Below, one piece after another: positions 1-7,040 of a stretch of 64,000 bases of DNA. The DNA lies in assembly GCA_964499285.1 (NCBI GenBank), contig CAZCLA010000006.1, forward strand, positions 1-64,000, in the 5' to 3' direction. This stretch comes from JAGFIY01 sp964499285 (GTDB lineage Bacteria; Bacteroidota; Ignavibacteria; Ignavibacteriales; Melioribacteraceae). Under the pieces are notes generated by a model, which did no database searches, was not told the origin of the DNA, and saw nothing but the letters and a program-made list of their open reading frames with translations. Each line of letters opens with the position of its first letter. The first letter of the stretch is position 1. The translations under genes and the position numbers were made by a program.

Positions 1-81
1 TGAGTTCATTTTTAAGTCTCCTTGTATGAATGATAATTAATCTAATTCAATAAAGGGACTTTTTAACATAACATCTGACCG

Positions 82-114
82 CCTGCCTTCGCTTGGGAAT
101 CAAGCAGCGGCAGG
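82..114. repeat. Imperfect inverted repeat
   Basis: CCTGCC at 82-87 pairs with GGCAGG at 109-114, and GCTTG at 91-95 pairs with CAAGC at 101-105, leaving a 5-base loop. It is GC-rich against an AT-rich background. Such elements are often dispersed repeats in Bacteroidota genomes, but no second copy occurs in this window, so repeat-family membership is an inference. Confidence 0.5.
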
Positions 115-260
115 TAAACTTCATTCCCGATGGCGTTTGTAGTTCTTTGGTTTTTCTGTATCCGTAACATTGTAGTGCAAGGTTGTCATTCTAAAAAAGT
201 TGGTAGCAAAAAATGCTTGTCAAAAAAATAAACATTTTTTGCTTTTAATTAATCGTGTTG

Positions 261-290
261 TCATTCCTCCGAAGGAGTCCCTTCGGGATA
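261..290. repeat. Short palindromic element
   Basis: Two overlapping small hairpins are readable: CTCC-gaa-GGAG and GAAGG-agt-CCCTTC. The wording resembles dispersed intergenic repeats seen in Bacteroidota, which is recollection rather than a computed match. It sits 64 bases upstream of the regulator start. Confidence 0.35.
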
Positions 291-353
291 GTAAACATTG
301 TATCTATGGGGGGCGGTTAGTTGCATCGTTTTGCAAAATTAAAACAAATTCAT

Positions 354-1357
354 ATGAGGACATCAAAAATAAATTACATCTCAATTAAACTATATCGCAA
401 AGTTATTGATCATGCTATAAGCGAAGGCTTGTCACGCGATTACTTTAGGGATTTACCAACCCCGGTTGACTCCATTGATTCTATTCAAGCTGTTCCTGCC
501 GATCACTTCTTTGAACTTCATGAAAAAATAGAAAAAGAATTGGGGCCTGGATTTTCTGTTCGCGGAGGGCAGCAGATGAAAATGGAAGATTACGGCGTGC
601 TCGGTTTGTCTTGGAAAACATGTTCACGCGCCGGCGAAATATTTGAAAGATGTGAGCGGTACTTTAAGCTTCTTTCAAACACCTATTTATTTAAGGTGGA
701 GAAAATTGAAAACATCTCCCGTGTTTATTTGAACCGCGCAGCTCACCGTCGAGGAGTGGAGCTGTCCAATGAGGCAACTATGTCTGCTGCAGTTGTGATA
801 CTTCGGGCTATGACTGAATCAAATATTTCTCCCGTCGAAGTCTCATTTAACCATGCTCCTCCTAAAAAACTAGAGGACTACAAAAAGGCTTTTAATTGTC
901 CCGTCTTATTCTACCAGGCTCAGAATTATATCGCTTACAAAACTGAAGATCTTGATATGCGGACTGCAAAAGCAGATGTAAGTATAAATAAATTTCTGGT
1001 TGAAAGAGTTGAAGAAGAAGCCCAAGGAATTGAATTAAGTACAAATAAAATAGTATTCGATATTGAAAATTTGATCAAGGATGCCTTGCCTAGCGGAATT
1101 CCGGGTATTGATCAGATCGGGCAATTAATGGGGTTAAGCAGACGCACCCCACACGCAGATTATCGGAACACGGTCTGACTTTCAGAGACCTGATCAAGAA
1201 AATCCAGGAGGAAGTTTCAAGAGATCTTCTAAAAAATTCAACAAGAAGTATTGCTGAAATTGCATTTGAAACGGGCTTTTCAGAACAGAGCGCTTTCAGC
1301 CGTGCATTTAAAAATTGGACAAACATTTCCCCGGCTGAATACCGCAAATCCCAATAA
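354..1357 (+). pseudogene. AraC-family transcriptional regulator, frameshifted
   Basis: The first frame (to the stop at 1178) reads as the N-terminal arabinose-binding-type sensor domain of the AraC family. The C-terminal DNA-binding domain continues in another frame from about 1154 to the TAA at 1355-1357, with a typical second helix-turn-helix: SIAEIAFETGFSEQSAFSRA, then the F-K-x-W and SPAEYR ending. At 1149-1153 the reading frame loses one base: five bases lie between the ACC codon and CGC-AGA-TTA where six are needed to read TxxRRLSEHG. ATG 354 is preferred to the TTG at 321. The break leaves the product without its DNA-binding domain unless it is a sequencing error. It lies just upstream of a co-directional operon that it probably controlled. 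Confidence 0.85.
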
Positions 1358-1364
1358 AAATACA

Positions 1365-1404
1365 CTTTGGCTTATTTTGTCAAAACCTTGGCTTAAAGTG
1401 TCAA
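1365..1404 (+). promoter_or_regulatory. Two direct repeats, probable AraC-type operator
   Basis: CTTTGGCTTATTTTGTCAA (1365-1383) and CCTTGGCTTAAAGTGTCAA (1386-1404) match at 15 of 19 positions and start exactly 21 bases apart, two helical turns. Tandem direct repeats at this spacing are the usual binding-site form for AraC-family activators. They lie between the regulator and the DUF1772 operon and end just upstream of a -7 element. Confidence 0.65.
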
Positions 1405-1426
1405 GCGTTTACTACCTGCCATTTAC

Positions 1427-1434
1427 TAACTTTG
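1427..1434 (+). promoter_or_regulatory. Bacteroidota-type -7 promoter element
   Basis: TAACTTTG matches the TAnnTTTG consensus of the Bacteroidota primary sigma factor at all fixed positions. No good TTTG lies about 19 bases upstream; instead the second operator repeat ends 22 bases before it, as expected of an activator-dependent promoter. Transcription would begin near 1441, just ahead of the gene at 1464. Confidence 0.5.
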
Positions 1435-1463
1435 AGCTGTAAATCAAAAAGAAAGCAGGTAAA

Positions 1464-1967
1464 ATGGAATCTTTAATAAAATCGATAGTCTTATTTGGTG
1501 CAGTAGTCCTCACCGGTCTTTCTGCCGGATTTTTCTATGCTTGGTCGGTTTCTGTAATACCCGGCACAAAGAAAGTTGATGGATCCGCTTATTTAGAAAC
1601 CATGCAGTCGATCAACCGTGCTATTCTTAATCCGGCATTCTTTCTCATCTTTTTCGGAAGCCTAATATTTTTAAGTATTGGAAGCGCTTTTCAATTTAAT
1701 GCCGGCAAAACCACCTTCTGGTTTATGCTAATGGCATCTATTCTATATCTAGTAGGCACAGTAGGGGTTACGGGTTTAGGCAATGTTCCGCTGAACAATA
1801 AACTGGATGCACTGAACCTCAATGAAATGTCTCCCCCAAAGCAATTAGAATTCAGAAATTATTATGAGAGCAAATGGAATCGCCTGCACCTGATCAGAAC
1901 TATTTTTGCAGTACTCTCTTTCCTGCTTTCTGCGGTTGCTGTAATCGCGCATTCAAAAAACATCTAA
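1464..1967 (+). CDS. DUF1772 (anthrone oxygenase-like) membrane protein
   Basis: A 167-residue protein with four hydrophobic segments (roughly residues 8-28, 53-73, 83-103 and 143-163). The first carries the G-x-F-Y-A-W-S-x-x-V-x-P pattern and the third loop the G-N-V-P-L-N motif typical of DUF1772. Named members include fungal anthrone oxygenases, but most bacterial members have no proven reaction. It is the first gene of an operon with an NmrA-like oxidoreductase and a SnoaL-like protein, a set often controlled by one adjacent AraC regulator. The operon may act in modification or detoxification of small organic compounds; that is inference from the families. Confidence 0.8.
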   Translation: MESLIKSIVLFGAVVLTGLSAGFFYAWSVSVIPGTKKVDGSAYLETMQSINRAILNPAFFLIFFGSLIFLSIGSAFQFNAGKTTFWFMLMASILYLVGTVGVTGLGNVPLNNKLDALNLNEMSPPKQLEFRNYYESKWNRLHLIRTIFAVLSFLLSAVAVIAHSKNI

Positions 1968-2001
1968 TAATTTTAAATCAAACAGAATGAGGAAAAATAA
2001 A

Positions 2002-2844
2002 ATGGAAAATAATATTCTTGTAATCGGAGGCACCGGTAAGACCGGCGGTCGTGTAGCTGAAAGACTTTGCAACTTAAATCAAAACGTAAGAATCGGGAGT
2101 AGAAGCAATAATCCATCATTTGATTGGGATGATCCTTCTACATATTCCGAAGCATTAAATGGAATTGACAGAGCCTATATCACTTATTATCCTGACCTTG
2201 CTGTGCCCGGTGCAAAGGAAGCCATAAATGCTTTAACAGAAACTGCGCTTAAGGCAGGTTTAGAAAAAGTGGTGCTACTTTCCGGAAAGGGAGAAAAAGA
2301 AGCGGAAGCATGTGAGGAGATCGTAGCAAATTCAGGACTGAATTACACCTTGGTCAGAGCTTCCTGGTTCAATCAGAATTTTAGTGAAAGTTTCTTTTTA
2401 GATCCTATTTTAGCCGGACATGTTGCACTGCCTATGGCTGAGGCAGAAATTCCTTTTGTTGATGCCGATGACATAGCTGAAGCAGTCGTAAAAGTACTCC
2501 TTGATGATTCTTATAATAATAAGACTATTACTATTACAGGACCAAGTAAACTTACATTTCGAGAAGCCATTCAAGAAATATCGAACCAGACCAAGAGAAG
2601 CATTAAGTTTCAGGAAATTACACTGGACGATTATACTAAATCTATGAAGAATGCAGGTGTTCCCGGCGATTATATTTGGCTCATCGGTTATTTGTTTAAG
2701 GAAGTTTTAGGCAATGCAGAAAATCAAACTGTATCTAACGATATTGAAAAAGTACTTTGGCGCAAAGCTGTTGATTTTTCAGAATTCGTAAAGAGGACGG
2801 CTCAAACCGGTATTTGGAATCAACCTGTTGTTGAAACACTTTAA
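2002..2844 (+). CDS. NmrA-like NAD(P)-binding protein
   Basis: A 280-residue atypical short-chain dehydrogenase. The dinucleotide-binding motif GGTGKTGG is at residues 9-16, followed by a basic loop (R-I-G-S-R) suited to NADP. Later blocks such as VLLSGKGE and TLVRASWFNQNF are typical of the NmrA/QorB-type branch, which includes quinone reductases and redox-sensing proteins. There is no classic YxxxK pair, so a regulatory or atypical reductase role is possible. ATG 2002 is preferred over ATG 1987 because GAGGAAA lies at a good distance before it and the Rossmann fold then starts directly. Middle gene of the 1464-3286 operon. Confidence 0.8.
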   Translation: MENNILVIGGTGKTGGRVAERLCNLNQNVRIGSRSNNPSFDWDDPSTYSEALNGIDRAYITYYPDLAVPGAKEAINALTETALKAGLEKVVLLSGKGEKEAEACEEIVANSGLNYTLVRASWFNQNFSESFFLDPILAGHVALPMAEAEIPFVDADDIAEAVVKVLLDDSYNNKTITITGPSKLTFREAIQEISNQTKRSIKFQEITLDDYTKSMKNAGVPGDYIWLIGYLFKEVLGNAENQTVSNDIEKVLWRKAVDFSEFVKRTAQTGIWNQPVVETL

Positions 2845-2893
2845 TAGCTGCTCACAACGCATGTAACTAAAAATAAAAAAAGGAGAAAATAAA

Positions 2894-3286
2894 ATGACAA
2901 CGATAGAATCAGATATTCGCTCAACTATCCGGGCAGTCACGGATAGCTTTGAGTCAACTTTCTCAATCGGCGATGCAAATAAGATAGCCGAATTTTATAC
3001 CGAGAGCGGTATGCTGCTGCCATCAGGATCCGATTTTGTAAAGGACAGACAAGATATAAAAGAATTTTGGCAGTCGGCTATAGGTATGGGTATTAAGTAT
3101 ATCAAAATAGATATTATAGAATTGGAACAGTATAATGATACAGCCATAGAGATGAGTAACTATATTCTCAGTGGATCTGATAAACAAGTTATCGATACTG
3201 GTAAAGGTATAGTAATATGGAAGAGAAACGGTGATGTATGGAAGATGCACCGAGATATTTGGACAAGCAGTTTAGAGGGGCAATAA
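2894..3286 (+). CDS. SnoaL-like / DUF4440 protein
   Basis: A 130-residue protein of the NTF2-like fold. The N-terminal helix, the D-A-x-x-I-A-x-F-Y-T-E-x-G-x-L-L-P-S-G segment and the late I-V-I-W-K-R and W-x-x-H-R-D-I-W strands match the DUF4440/SgcJ group. These small alpha+beta cone proteins bind or isomerise hydrophobic ligands; the substrate cannot be read from sequence. AAGGAGA precedes the ATG at good spacing. Last gene of the AraC-associated operon, about 50 bases after the NmrA-like gene. No clear terminator follows. Confidence 0.75.
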   Translation: MTTIESDIRSTIRAVTDSFESTFSIGDANKIAEFYTESGMLLPSGSDFVKDRQDIKEFWQSAIGMGIKYIKIDIIELEQYNDTAIEMSNYILSGSDKQVIDTGKGIVIWKRNGDVWKMHRDIWTSSLEGQ

Positions 3287-3333
3287 ATCTAAGAGTTTAT
3301 GCACTTGGCTAATATCTTCTCAGGGAGAAAAAT

Positions 3334-3554
3334 GCATAACCTGCCAATCAAGCTGACTGCAATTACGGTTCAGCATTTTACAAGTTCTTGGTTTGGTTTT
3401 GATCGATAGAAATTTTTGTTATAAGTTGTTTATATAAATTAAGTATTTCCACCAATCGTGTTTGGAAAGTTGCGGTTGGCTCAAATTTAAATTTTTGTGG
3501 TTTTATTAATCTTCCCTGTTCTGGGCGGACAGCTTATTGGCTACGCCGTTATAC
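3334..3554 (+). promoter_or_regulatory. attC-like complementary arms (integron recombination-site candidate)
   Basis: The left arm has GCATAAC (3334-3340) and GCCAAT-C-AAGCTG (3343-3355). The right arm has CAGCTTATTGGC (3530-3541) and GTTATAC (3548-3554). The arms are reverse complements except for one extra base (C3349) in the left arm. This order, R'' and L'' with one extrahelical base, then L' and R', is the defining layout of attC sites, and AATCAAGC...GCTTATT resembles known aadA-type sites. The centre (3358-3529) is much longer than usual, so it may be one unusually long site, a site with an insertion, or halves of two sites. The next gene starts 9 bases after GTTATAC with no ribosome site, as in many cassettes. 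Confidence 0.5.
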
Positions 3555-3562
3555 AAATAAAA

Positions 3563-4045
3563 ATGAAAGTAAGAAATGCTCGCATAGAAGATAGAGAAAT
3601 TTGGTTATTATACAGATCAAAGCTATGGCCAAATTCTTCAGATAGTCATCTTTCTGAAATAGATGAATATTTTTCTGGTTCATCGATAGATATTGAACAA
3701 ACCTTTATTCTTGAAGATAAAGATAATAGTATCGTTGGCTTTTTAGAAATTAATATTCGAGAATTTGCCGAAGGAAGTAGGCACTCTAAAGTACCATATG
3801 TTGAAGCTTGGTACATAGATGAAAAGTATCAAGGCAAAGGCGGGGGAAAGTCATTAATGAAAGCTGCTGAAATGTGGGCTTTAGAAAAAGGCTTCAATGA
3901 ATTAGCGAGTGATACTGAACTTAACAATGCTAGGAGCATTGAGATACATAAACACTTAGGCTTTAAGGAAGTCGAAAGAGTAGTCTGTTTTATAAAGAAA
4001 ATTGGCAGCGTACAAACAGACTCTGCTACTGAACCGACTGAATGA
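3563..4045 (+). CDS. AAC(6')-like aminoglycoside N-acetyltransferase (GNAT)
   Basis: A 160-residue GNAT protein. The layout L-Y-R-S-K-L-W-P, S-H-L-S-E-I, F-L-E-I-N-I-R, Y-V-E-A-W-Y-I, then the acetyl-CoA loop YQGKGGGKSLMKAAE, ASDTELNNARS, and H-K-H-L-G-F-K-E-V-E-R-V follows the chromosomal AAC(6')-Ig/Ij-type enzymes of Acinetobacter, as I recall them. Those acetylate the 6'-amine of aminoglycosides; here the activity is inference. ATG 3563 is chosen because the domain begins there; upstream sequence of the longer frame is attC-like. The last 12 or so residues look like run-on into non-coding DNA. Solitary gene with flanking gaps of 276 and 183 bases. Confidence 0.75.
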   Translation: MKVRNARIEDREIWLLYRSKLWPNSSDSHLSEIDEYFSGSSIDIEQTFILEDKDNSIVGFLEINIREFAEGSRHSKVPYVEAWYIDEKYQGKGGGKSLMKAAEMWALEKGFNELASDTELNNARSIEIHKHLGFKEVERVVCFIKKIGSVQTDSATEPTE

Positions 4046-4228
4046 ATTACGAAATTTTGTTTTAATTTATGATATTTTCGAAGTGTGCTTCCATAAATAA
4101 TTAAGCTGAGTTCGGTTGGTGTATGCGTACAAGTTACAAACCTTCGACTAAATATTTAACGATGTGCTTTAGTTTGTCATTCTTGATCTGGGCGTTGTCG
4201 TGAAAGTGTTAAAATAGGAATTAGTACG

Positions 4229-4714
4229 ATGTTCTTGAGAATTGAAAATATAGAAAAGAAATATCTCGTCGGAAAAAGCAAGAAAATGAGCTTGTCTAAT
4301 AACAAAACATCTGAGTTATGGAAATCATTTATGGAAAAAAAAGATTTAGTCAAGAATAGAATTGATTCAAATTATATATCAATGCAAGTCTATGATTATT
4401 CGAAAAGCTCAGAAATATTTAGTACAAATGTTGAGTTTGAAAAATGGGCAGTTGTTGAGGTTTCTACTTTAGATGAAATCTCAGAAGAAATGAAAAGTTA
4501 TGAATTACAAGGCGGTCTCTATGCAGTTTTTTTACATAGAGGAACTCCAAGTACATTTCGTGAAACATTCAATAATATATTTGAAGAATGGTTTCCAAAT
4601 TCAGTTTATGAATTAGATGAAAGAGAACATTTTGAATTATTAGGAGAAAAATATAAAAATAATGATCCTACTTCAGAAGAAGAAATTTATTTACCTATAA
4701 GGAAGAGAAAATAA
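4229..4714 (+). CDS. GyrI-like / AraC effector-binding domain protein
   Basis: A 161-residue stand-alone GyrI-like domain. Early on it has the K-K-M-S-L-x-N-N-K-T-x-E-L-W-K-S-F-M block, then S-M-Q-V-Y, and late G-G-L-Y-A-V-F-x-H-x-G, F-x-x-W-F-P-N-S and R-E-H-F-E-L-L-G. These are hallmarks of small-molecule-binding SOUL/GyrI proteins related to the BmrR/Rob ligand domain. No DNA-binding part is attached, so it may sequester a ligand or hydrolyse it. The ribosome site is weak. It is a lone gene between two non-coding gaps, which together with its neighbours suggests cassette-type acquisition. Confidence 0.75.
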   Translation: MFLRIENIEKKYLVGKSKKMSLSNNKTSELWKSFMEKKDLVKNRIDSNYISMQVYDYSKSSEIFSTNVEFEKWAVVEVSTLDEISEEMKSYELQGGLYAVFLHRGTPSTFRETFNNIFEEWFPNSVYELDEREHFELLGEKYKNNDPTSEEEIYLPIRKRK

Positions 4715-5033
4715 GAGATTAACTGAGTAATAATTCCACATAACCAGAATAGAGAACAAAAAGTCCTCGATAGTTTCGATTAATAATATAAAGATTTCTG
4801 ATTTTTACCATTCGCACTAATCAAAAAAGTTAATAAGTTTTTTAAAGTTTTCCGAAACAGATCAAAGGTGAAGAAAGAGATTTACAGAAGTTATGAGATT
4901 GGCTTCAACAAAGATTCATAATTATGGTAAAATTCGGAAGTAATATATCTAAGTAAAATGAATGTTTGTAAATTTGCGTTTAATAAAACTTACATAACGG
5001 AATAACAATCAATTTATTAAAAATGGAGTGTGT
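4715..5033. other. Non-coding AT-rich gap
   Basis: No gene is visible. The only readable signal is TAAATTTG at 4969-4976, a full match to the TAnnTTTG -7 consensus, which could give a 5' leader of about 50 bases for the VOC gene; no good upstream -33 box was found. CATAAC occurs at 4750-4755 but without a matching arm, so it was not called an attC. Confidence 0.5.
4969..4976 (+). promoter_or_regulatory. Possible -7 promoter element for the VOC gene
   Basis: TAAATTTG fits TAnnTTTG exactly and lies 58 bases before the ATG at 5034. A partner TTTG at the usual 19-base distance is absent, so support is one-sided. Confidence 0.35.
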
Positions 5034-5450
5034 ATGAAGATTAAAATGGGACGGGTAGTAATTCTTGTTAAAGATTATGATACAGCATTTGGTTTTTACG
5101 AAAAGAATTTTTTCTGTAAAAAACTTTATGATGAAACGACCCCGAATGGACAAAGGTTTTTACATATTAAATTTCCTCAGGATGATGGTCTGGGTATATG
5201 GTTTTTGAAATCGGAATCTGATGAGCAAAAATTGGCTGTTGGTAAACAGACAGCAGGGCAGCCGACAATCGTTTTATATACGGACGAAATAGAAAGTCTC
5301 TATACGCACTTAAAAAGAAATGATGTGAGGATTATTGAAGACTTAACAATAACTGAAGAGAGTAAGTTCTTTCATTGTTTAGACCTTTATGATAATAGAA
5401 TAACAGTGGTGCAGCTTATGGAAAAATTTACAAATAATCAGTCTGCATAA
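5034..5450 (+). CDS. VOC (glyoxalase/bleomycin-resistance) family protein
   Basis: A 138-residue single-domain VOC protein with a beta-alpha-beta-beta-beta layout: VVILVKDYDTAFGFYEKNF near the start, then F-L-H-I-K-F, I-V-L-Y-T-D-E-I-E-S-L-Y-T-H-L and a final F-H-C-L-D-L-Y-D-N-R-I-T-V-V-Q. Metal ligands usual for glyoxalase I are not obvious, so ligand binding (antibiotic or small-molecule resistance) or a dioxygenase-like role remains open. ATG 5034 is preferred to GTG 5028 because GGAG at 5025-5028 would otherwise overlap the start. A strong terminator follows at 5533. VOC genes are frequent cassette cargo. Confidence 0.75.
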   Translation: MKIKMGRVVILVKDYDTAFGFYEKNFFCKKLYDETTPNGQRFLHIKFPQDDGLGIWFLKSESDEQKLAVGKQTAGQPTIVLYTDEIESLYTHLKRNDVRIIEDLTITEESKFFHCLDLYDNRITVVQLMEKFTNNQSA

Positions 5451-5532
5451 AAGATAAATGATTTCAGCGTTATAATATAGCCGATTAGTACTTACTTATA
5501 ATAGAAAAATCCAGAAAGAAATTTTTAATAAA

Positions 5533-5559
5533 AAAAGTCCGGAATTAGACCGGACTTTT
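5533..5559. terminator. Bidirectional rho-independent terminator
   Basis: AAAAGTCCGG (5533-5542) pairs perfectly with CCGGACTTTT (5550-5559) around a 7-base loop. A-runs before and T-runs after let it work on both strands, serving the VOC gene (+) and the TSP3/SPOR gene (-), which converge here. Confidence 0.85.
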
Positions 5560-5584
5560 CCTTAACTAATAGACGAATGAGGGT

Positions 5585-6895
5585 CTATTTTATTTGTTTT
5601 TCAATTCTCCTTGCTTCATCTAACGAATTAAAATAACCAACGCGGACTCTGTACCAAGTTTTTCCGGAAGATGGAAAGTATTTCTCAACAACGAACGAAT
5701 TAAAACCTTTTCTTTGCAAAACAGCAGATTGCGACTCAGCTTTTGATTTTGTTCTCCAAGCAGATTCCTGAACGCAATACTGTACACCGTCGGTAAATAT
5801 TGTTCCTTCGGCAATTCTTTCATTCGCTATATCATAGTTATGATCTCTGTCGATCGGCGGCAATGTATCTTCAATCGGTTCAAAAGGTTTAATCGGATTC
5901 ATCGGGCATCCGAAATCATCAACAACTTGACCAGCAGGAGTGTCGGGACAGTTATCCTGGTAGTCTGGAACACCGTCGCCGTCCGAATCTCGCGGACATC
6001 CGTAAGCATCAACTTGAACGCCGCGTGGAGTATCCGGACACTGATCAATATGATCTGTAACTCCATCACCATCAGAATCTAACGGACATCCTTTTCTATC
6101 CACTTTTGTGTACTTAGGTGTATCGGGGCATTGATCCAAATAATCTGGGACGCCGTCTCCATCCGAATCAATAGGACAGCCGAAATCATCTACCTCGACT
6201 CCCGAAGGTGTACGTGGGCATCTATCTTTCGAATCGCTCACACCGTCACCGTCCGAATCGACGTCTCCGAACAACGAAAAACTAATTCCCATCATTGTTG
6301 TCAAAAAGAAATCCTTACCGCTCTTTAAATCAATATCATCCAAATGGTCATTATCATTGATGTTAGCACCGACACTAAAATGAAGACTGACGGTGCGGCT
6401 TAATAAAACTCTTAATCCAAGATCAACGTTAAAATTTATGGCGGTATTCTCATAAACTCCCGCCTCGTTGTTCGGAAGTTTTTCACCGTCAATAAATTTT
6501 GGATTAAAATTCAAACTGGAAACACCCAGAAAAAGATAGGGGAAGATTTGAGGACTTGTTTGGTAGCCGTAAATTATACCACCTCCGAAATTGCTGATTC
6601 CTGTTTTAAATTCTGATATTGAAAGTGAATTATCGGAACCGCTCAACGATCCTAATGTACCGAAAGCTCGAATTCCAACTAGGTGTTCGGATTTTGTATC
6701 GATATAATAGTCTGCGGTGAACTTTGCCGCGAAATCTGAACCGAGGCCCTGATAATCGGAGCTAAGAAGAGTTAGTCCGCCGTGCAATCCAAGTTCGAAA
6801 CTTCCATTAACAGGATTTGTGGGCGTTTGCGGGAAAATATTTACAGCCGAAAAAAGGAATAAAATAAAAATTCCAAATCTTTTACAGCTTTTCAT
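5585..6895 (-). CDS. Outer-membrane barrel protein with TSP3 repeats and SPOR domain
   Basis: A 436-residue envelope protein in four parts: a signal peptide (residues 1 to about 23), a beta-barrel-like region to about 215, four tandem thrombospondin type 3 repeats of about 31-32 residues (each D-S-D-G-D-G-V-x-D then C-P-x-T-P and V-D-x-x-G-C-P) and a C-terminal SPOR domain ending W-Y-R-V-R-V-G-Y-F-N-S-L-D-E-A. TSP3 repeats bind calcium and link OmpA-like barrels to periplasmic domains; SPOR domains bind denuded septal peptidoglycan. An OmpA-type end is replaced by SPOR, suggesting anchoring at the division site, which is inference. The start is ATG 6895, where the signal peptide begins. Confidence 0.8.
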   Translation of the reverse strand: MKSCKRFGIFILFLFSAVNIFPQTPTNPVNGSFELGLHGGLTLLSSDYQGLGSDFAAKFTADYYIDTKSEHLVGIRAFGTLGSLSGSDNSLSISEFKTGISNFGGGIIYGYQTSPQIFPYLFLGVSSLNFNPKFIDGEKLPNNEAGVYENTAINFNVDLGLRVLLSRTVSLHFSVGANINDNDHLDDIDLKSGKDFFLTTMMGISFSLFGDVDSDGDGVSDSKDRCPRTPSGVEVDDFGCPIDSDGDGVPDYLDQCPDTPKYTKVDRKGCPLDSDGDGVTDHIDQCPDTPRGVQVDAYGCPRDSDGDGVPDYQDNCPDTPAGQVVDDFGCPMNPIKPFEPIEDTLPPIDRDHNYDIANERIAEGTIFTDGVQYCVQESAWRTKSKAESQSAVLQRKGFNSFVVEKYFPSSGKTWYRVRVGYFNSLDEARRIEKQIK

Positions 6896-6944
6896 TTCCG
6901 TATCCGGAATTAGTTGGAAAAGCAATTCTTATTTCTTTCGACTA

Positions 6945-6975
6945 TAAAGATAGAGATAAATTATTATGAATACAA
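6945..6975 (-). promoter_or_regulatory. Possible Bacteroidota-type promoter for the TSP3/SPOR gene
   Basis: On the minus strand TTG (6973-6975) is followed after 20 bases by TATCTTTA (6945-6952), which differs from TAnnTTTG at one position. It lies about 50 bases upstream of the start codon. Confidence 0.35.
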
Positions 6976-7012
6976 CAGTTATGTAATTAATCTAACGTAA
7001 ATTATAAAATAA

Positions 7013-7036
7013 AAAGCCGGGGGTTAATCCGGCTTT
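7013..7036 (-). terminator. Rho-independent terminator
   Basis: AAAGCCGG (7013-7020) pairs with CCGGCTTT (7029-7036) around an 8-base loop. Read on the minus strand the stem is followed by a T-rich stretch, and it begins 4 bases after the stop of the lipoprotein gene. Confidence 0.8.
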
Positions 7037-7040
7037 AAAC

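Larger units (their letters stand above)
1..353. other. Non-coding leader region with two small inverted repeats
   Basis: No convincing gene is seen here. The stretch holds an imperfect inverted repeat at 82-114 and a second compact palindromic element at 261-290, listed separately. The short frame at 200-388 has low-complexity content, no ribosome site and overlaps the next gene, so it was not called. The region probably carries the promoter of the AraC-type regulator, but no clear TAnnTTTG element was found. Confidence 0.6.

Noticed and set aside
200..388. Short frame of 62 codons before the AraC gene
   Set aside because: No ribosome site, low-complexity content, overlaps repeats and the real regulator frame.
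4092..4108. Second attC-like left arm after the AAC(6')-like gene
   Set aside because: Only CATAA and AAT-AAGCTGA match and no complementary right arm was found, so it is mentioned only as a weak echo.
5840..6328. Antisense frames over the TSP3 repeats
   Set aside because: They are shadows of a repetitive, calcium-binding coding sequence on the other strand.
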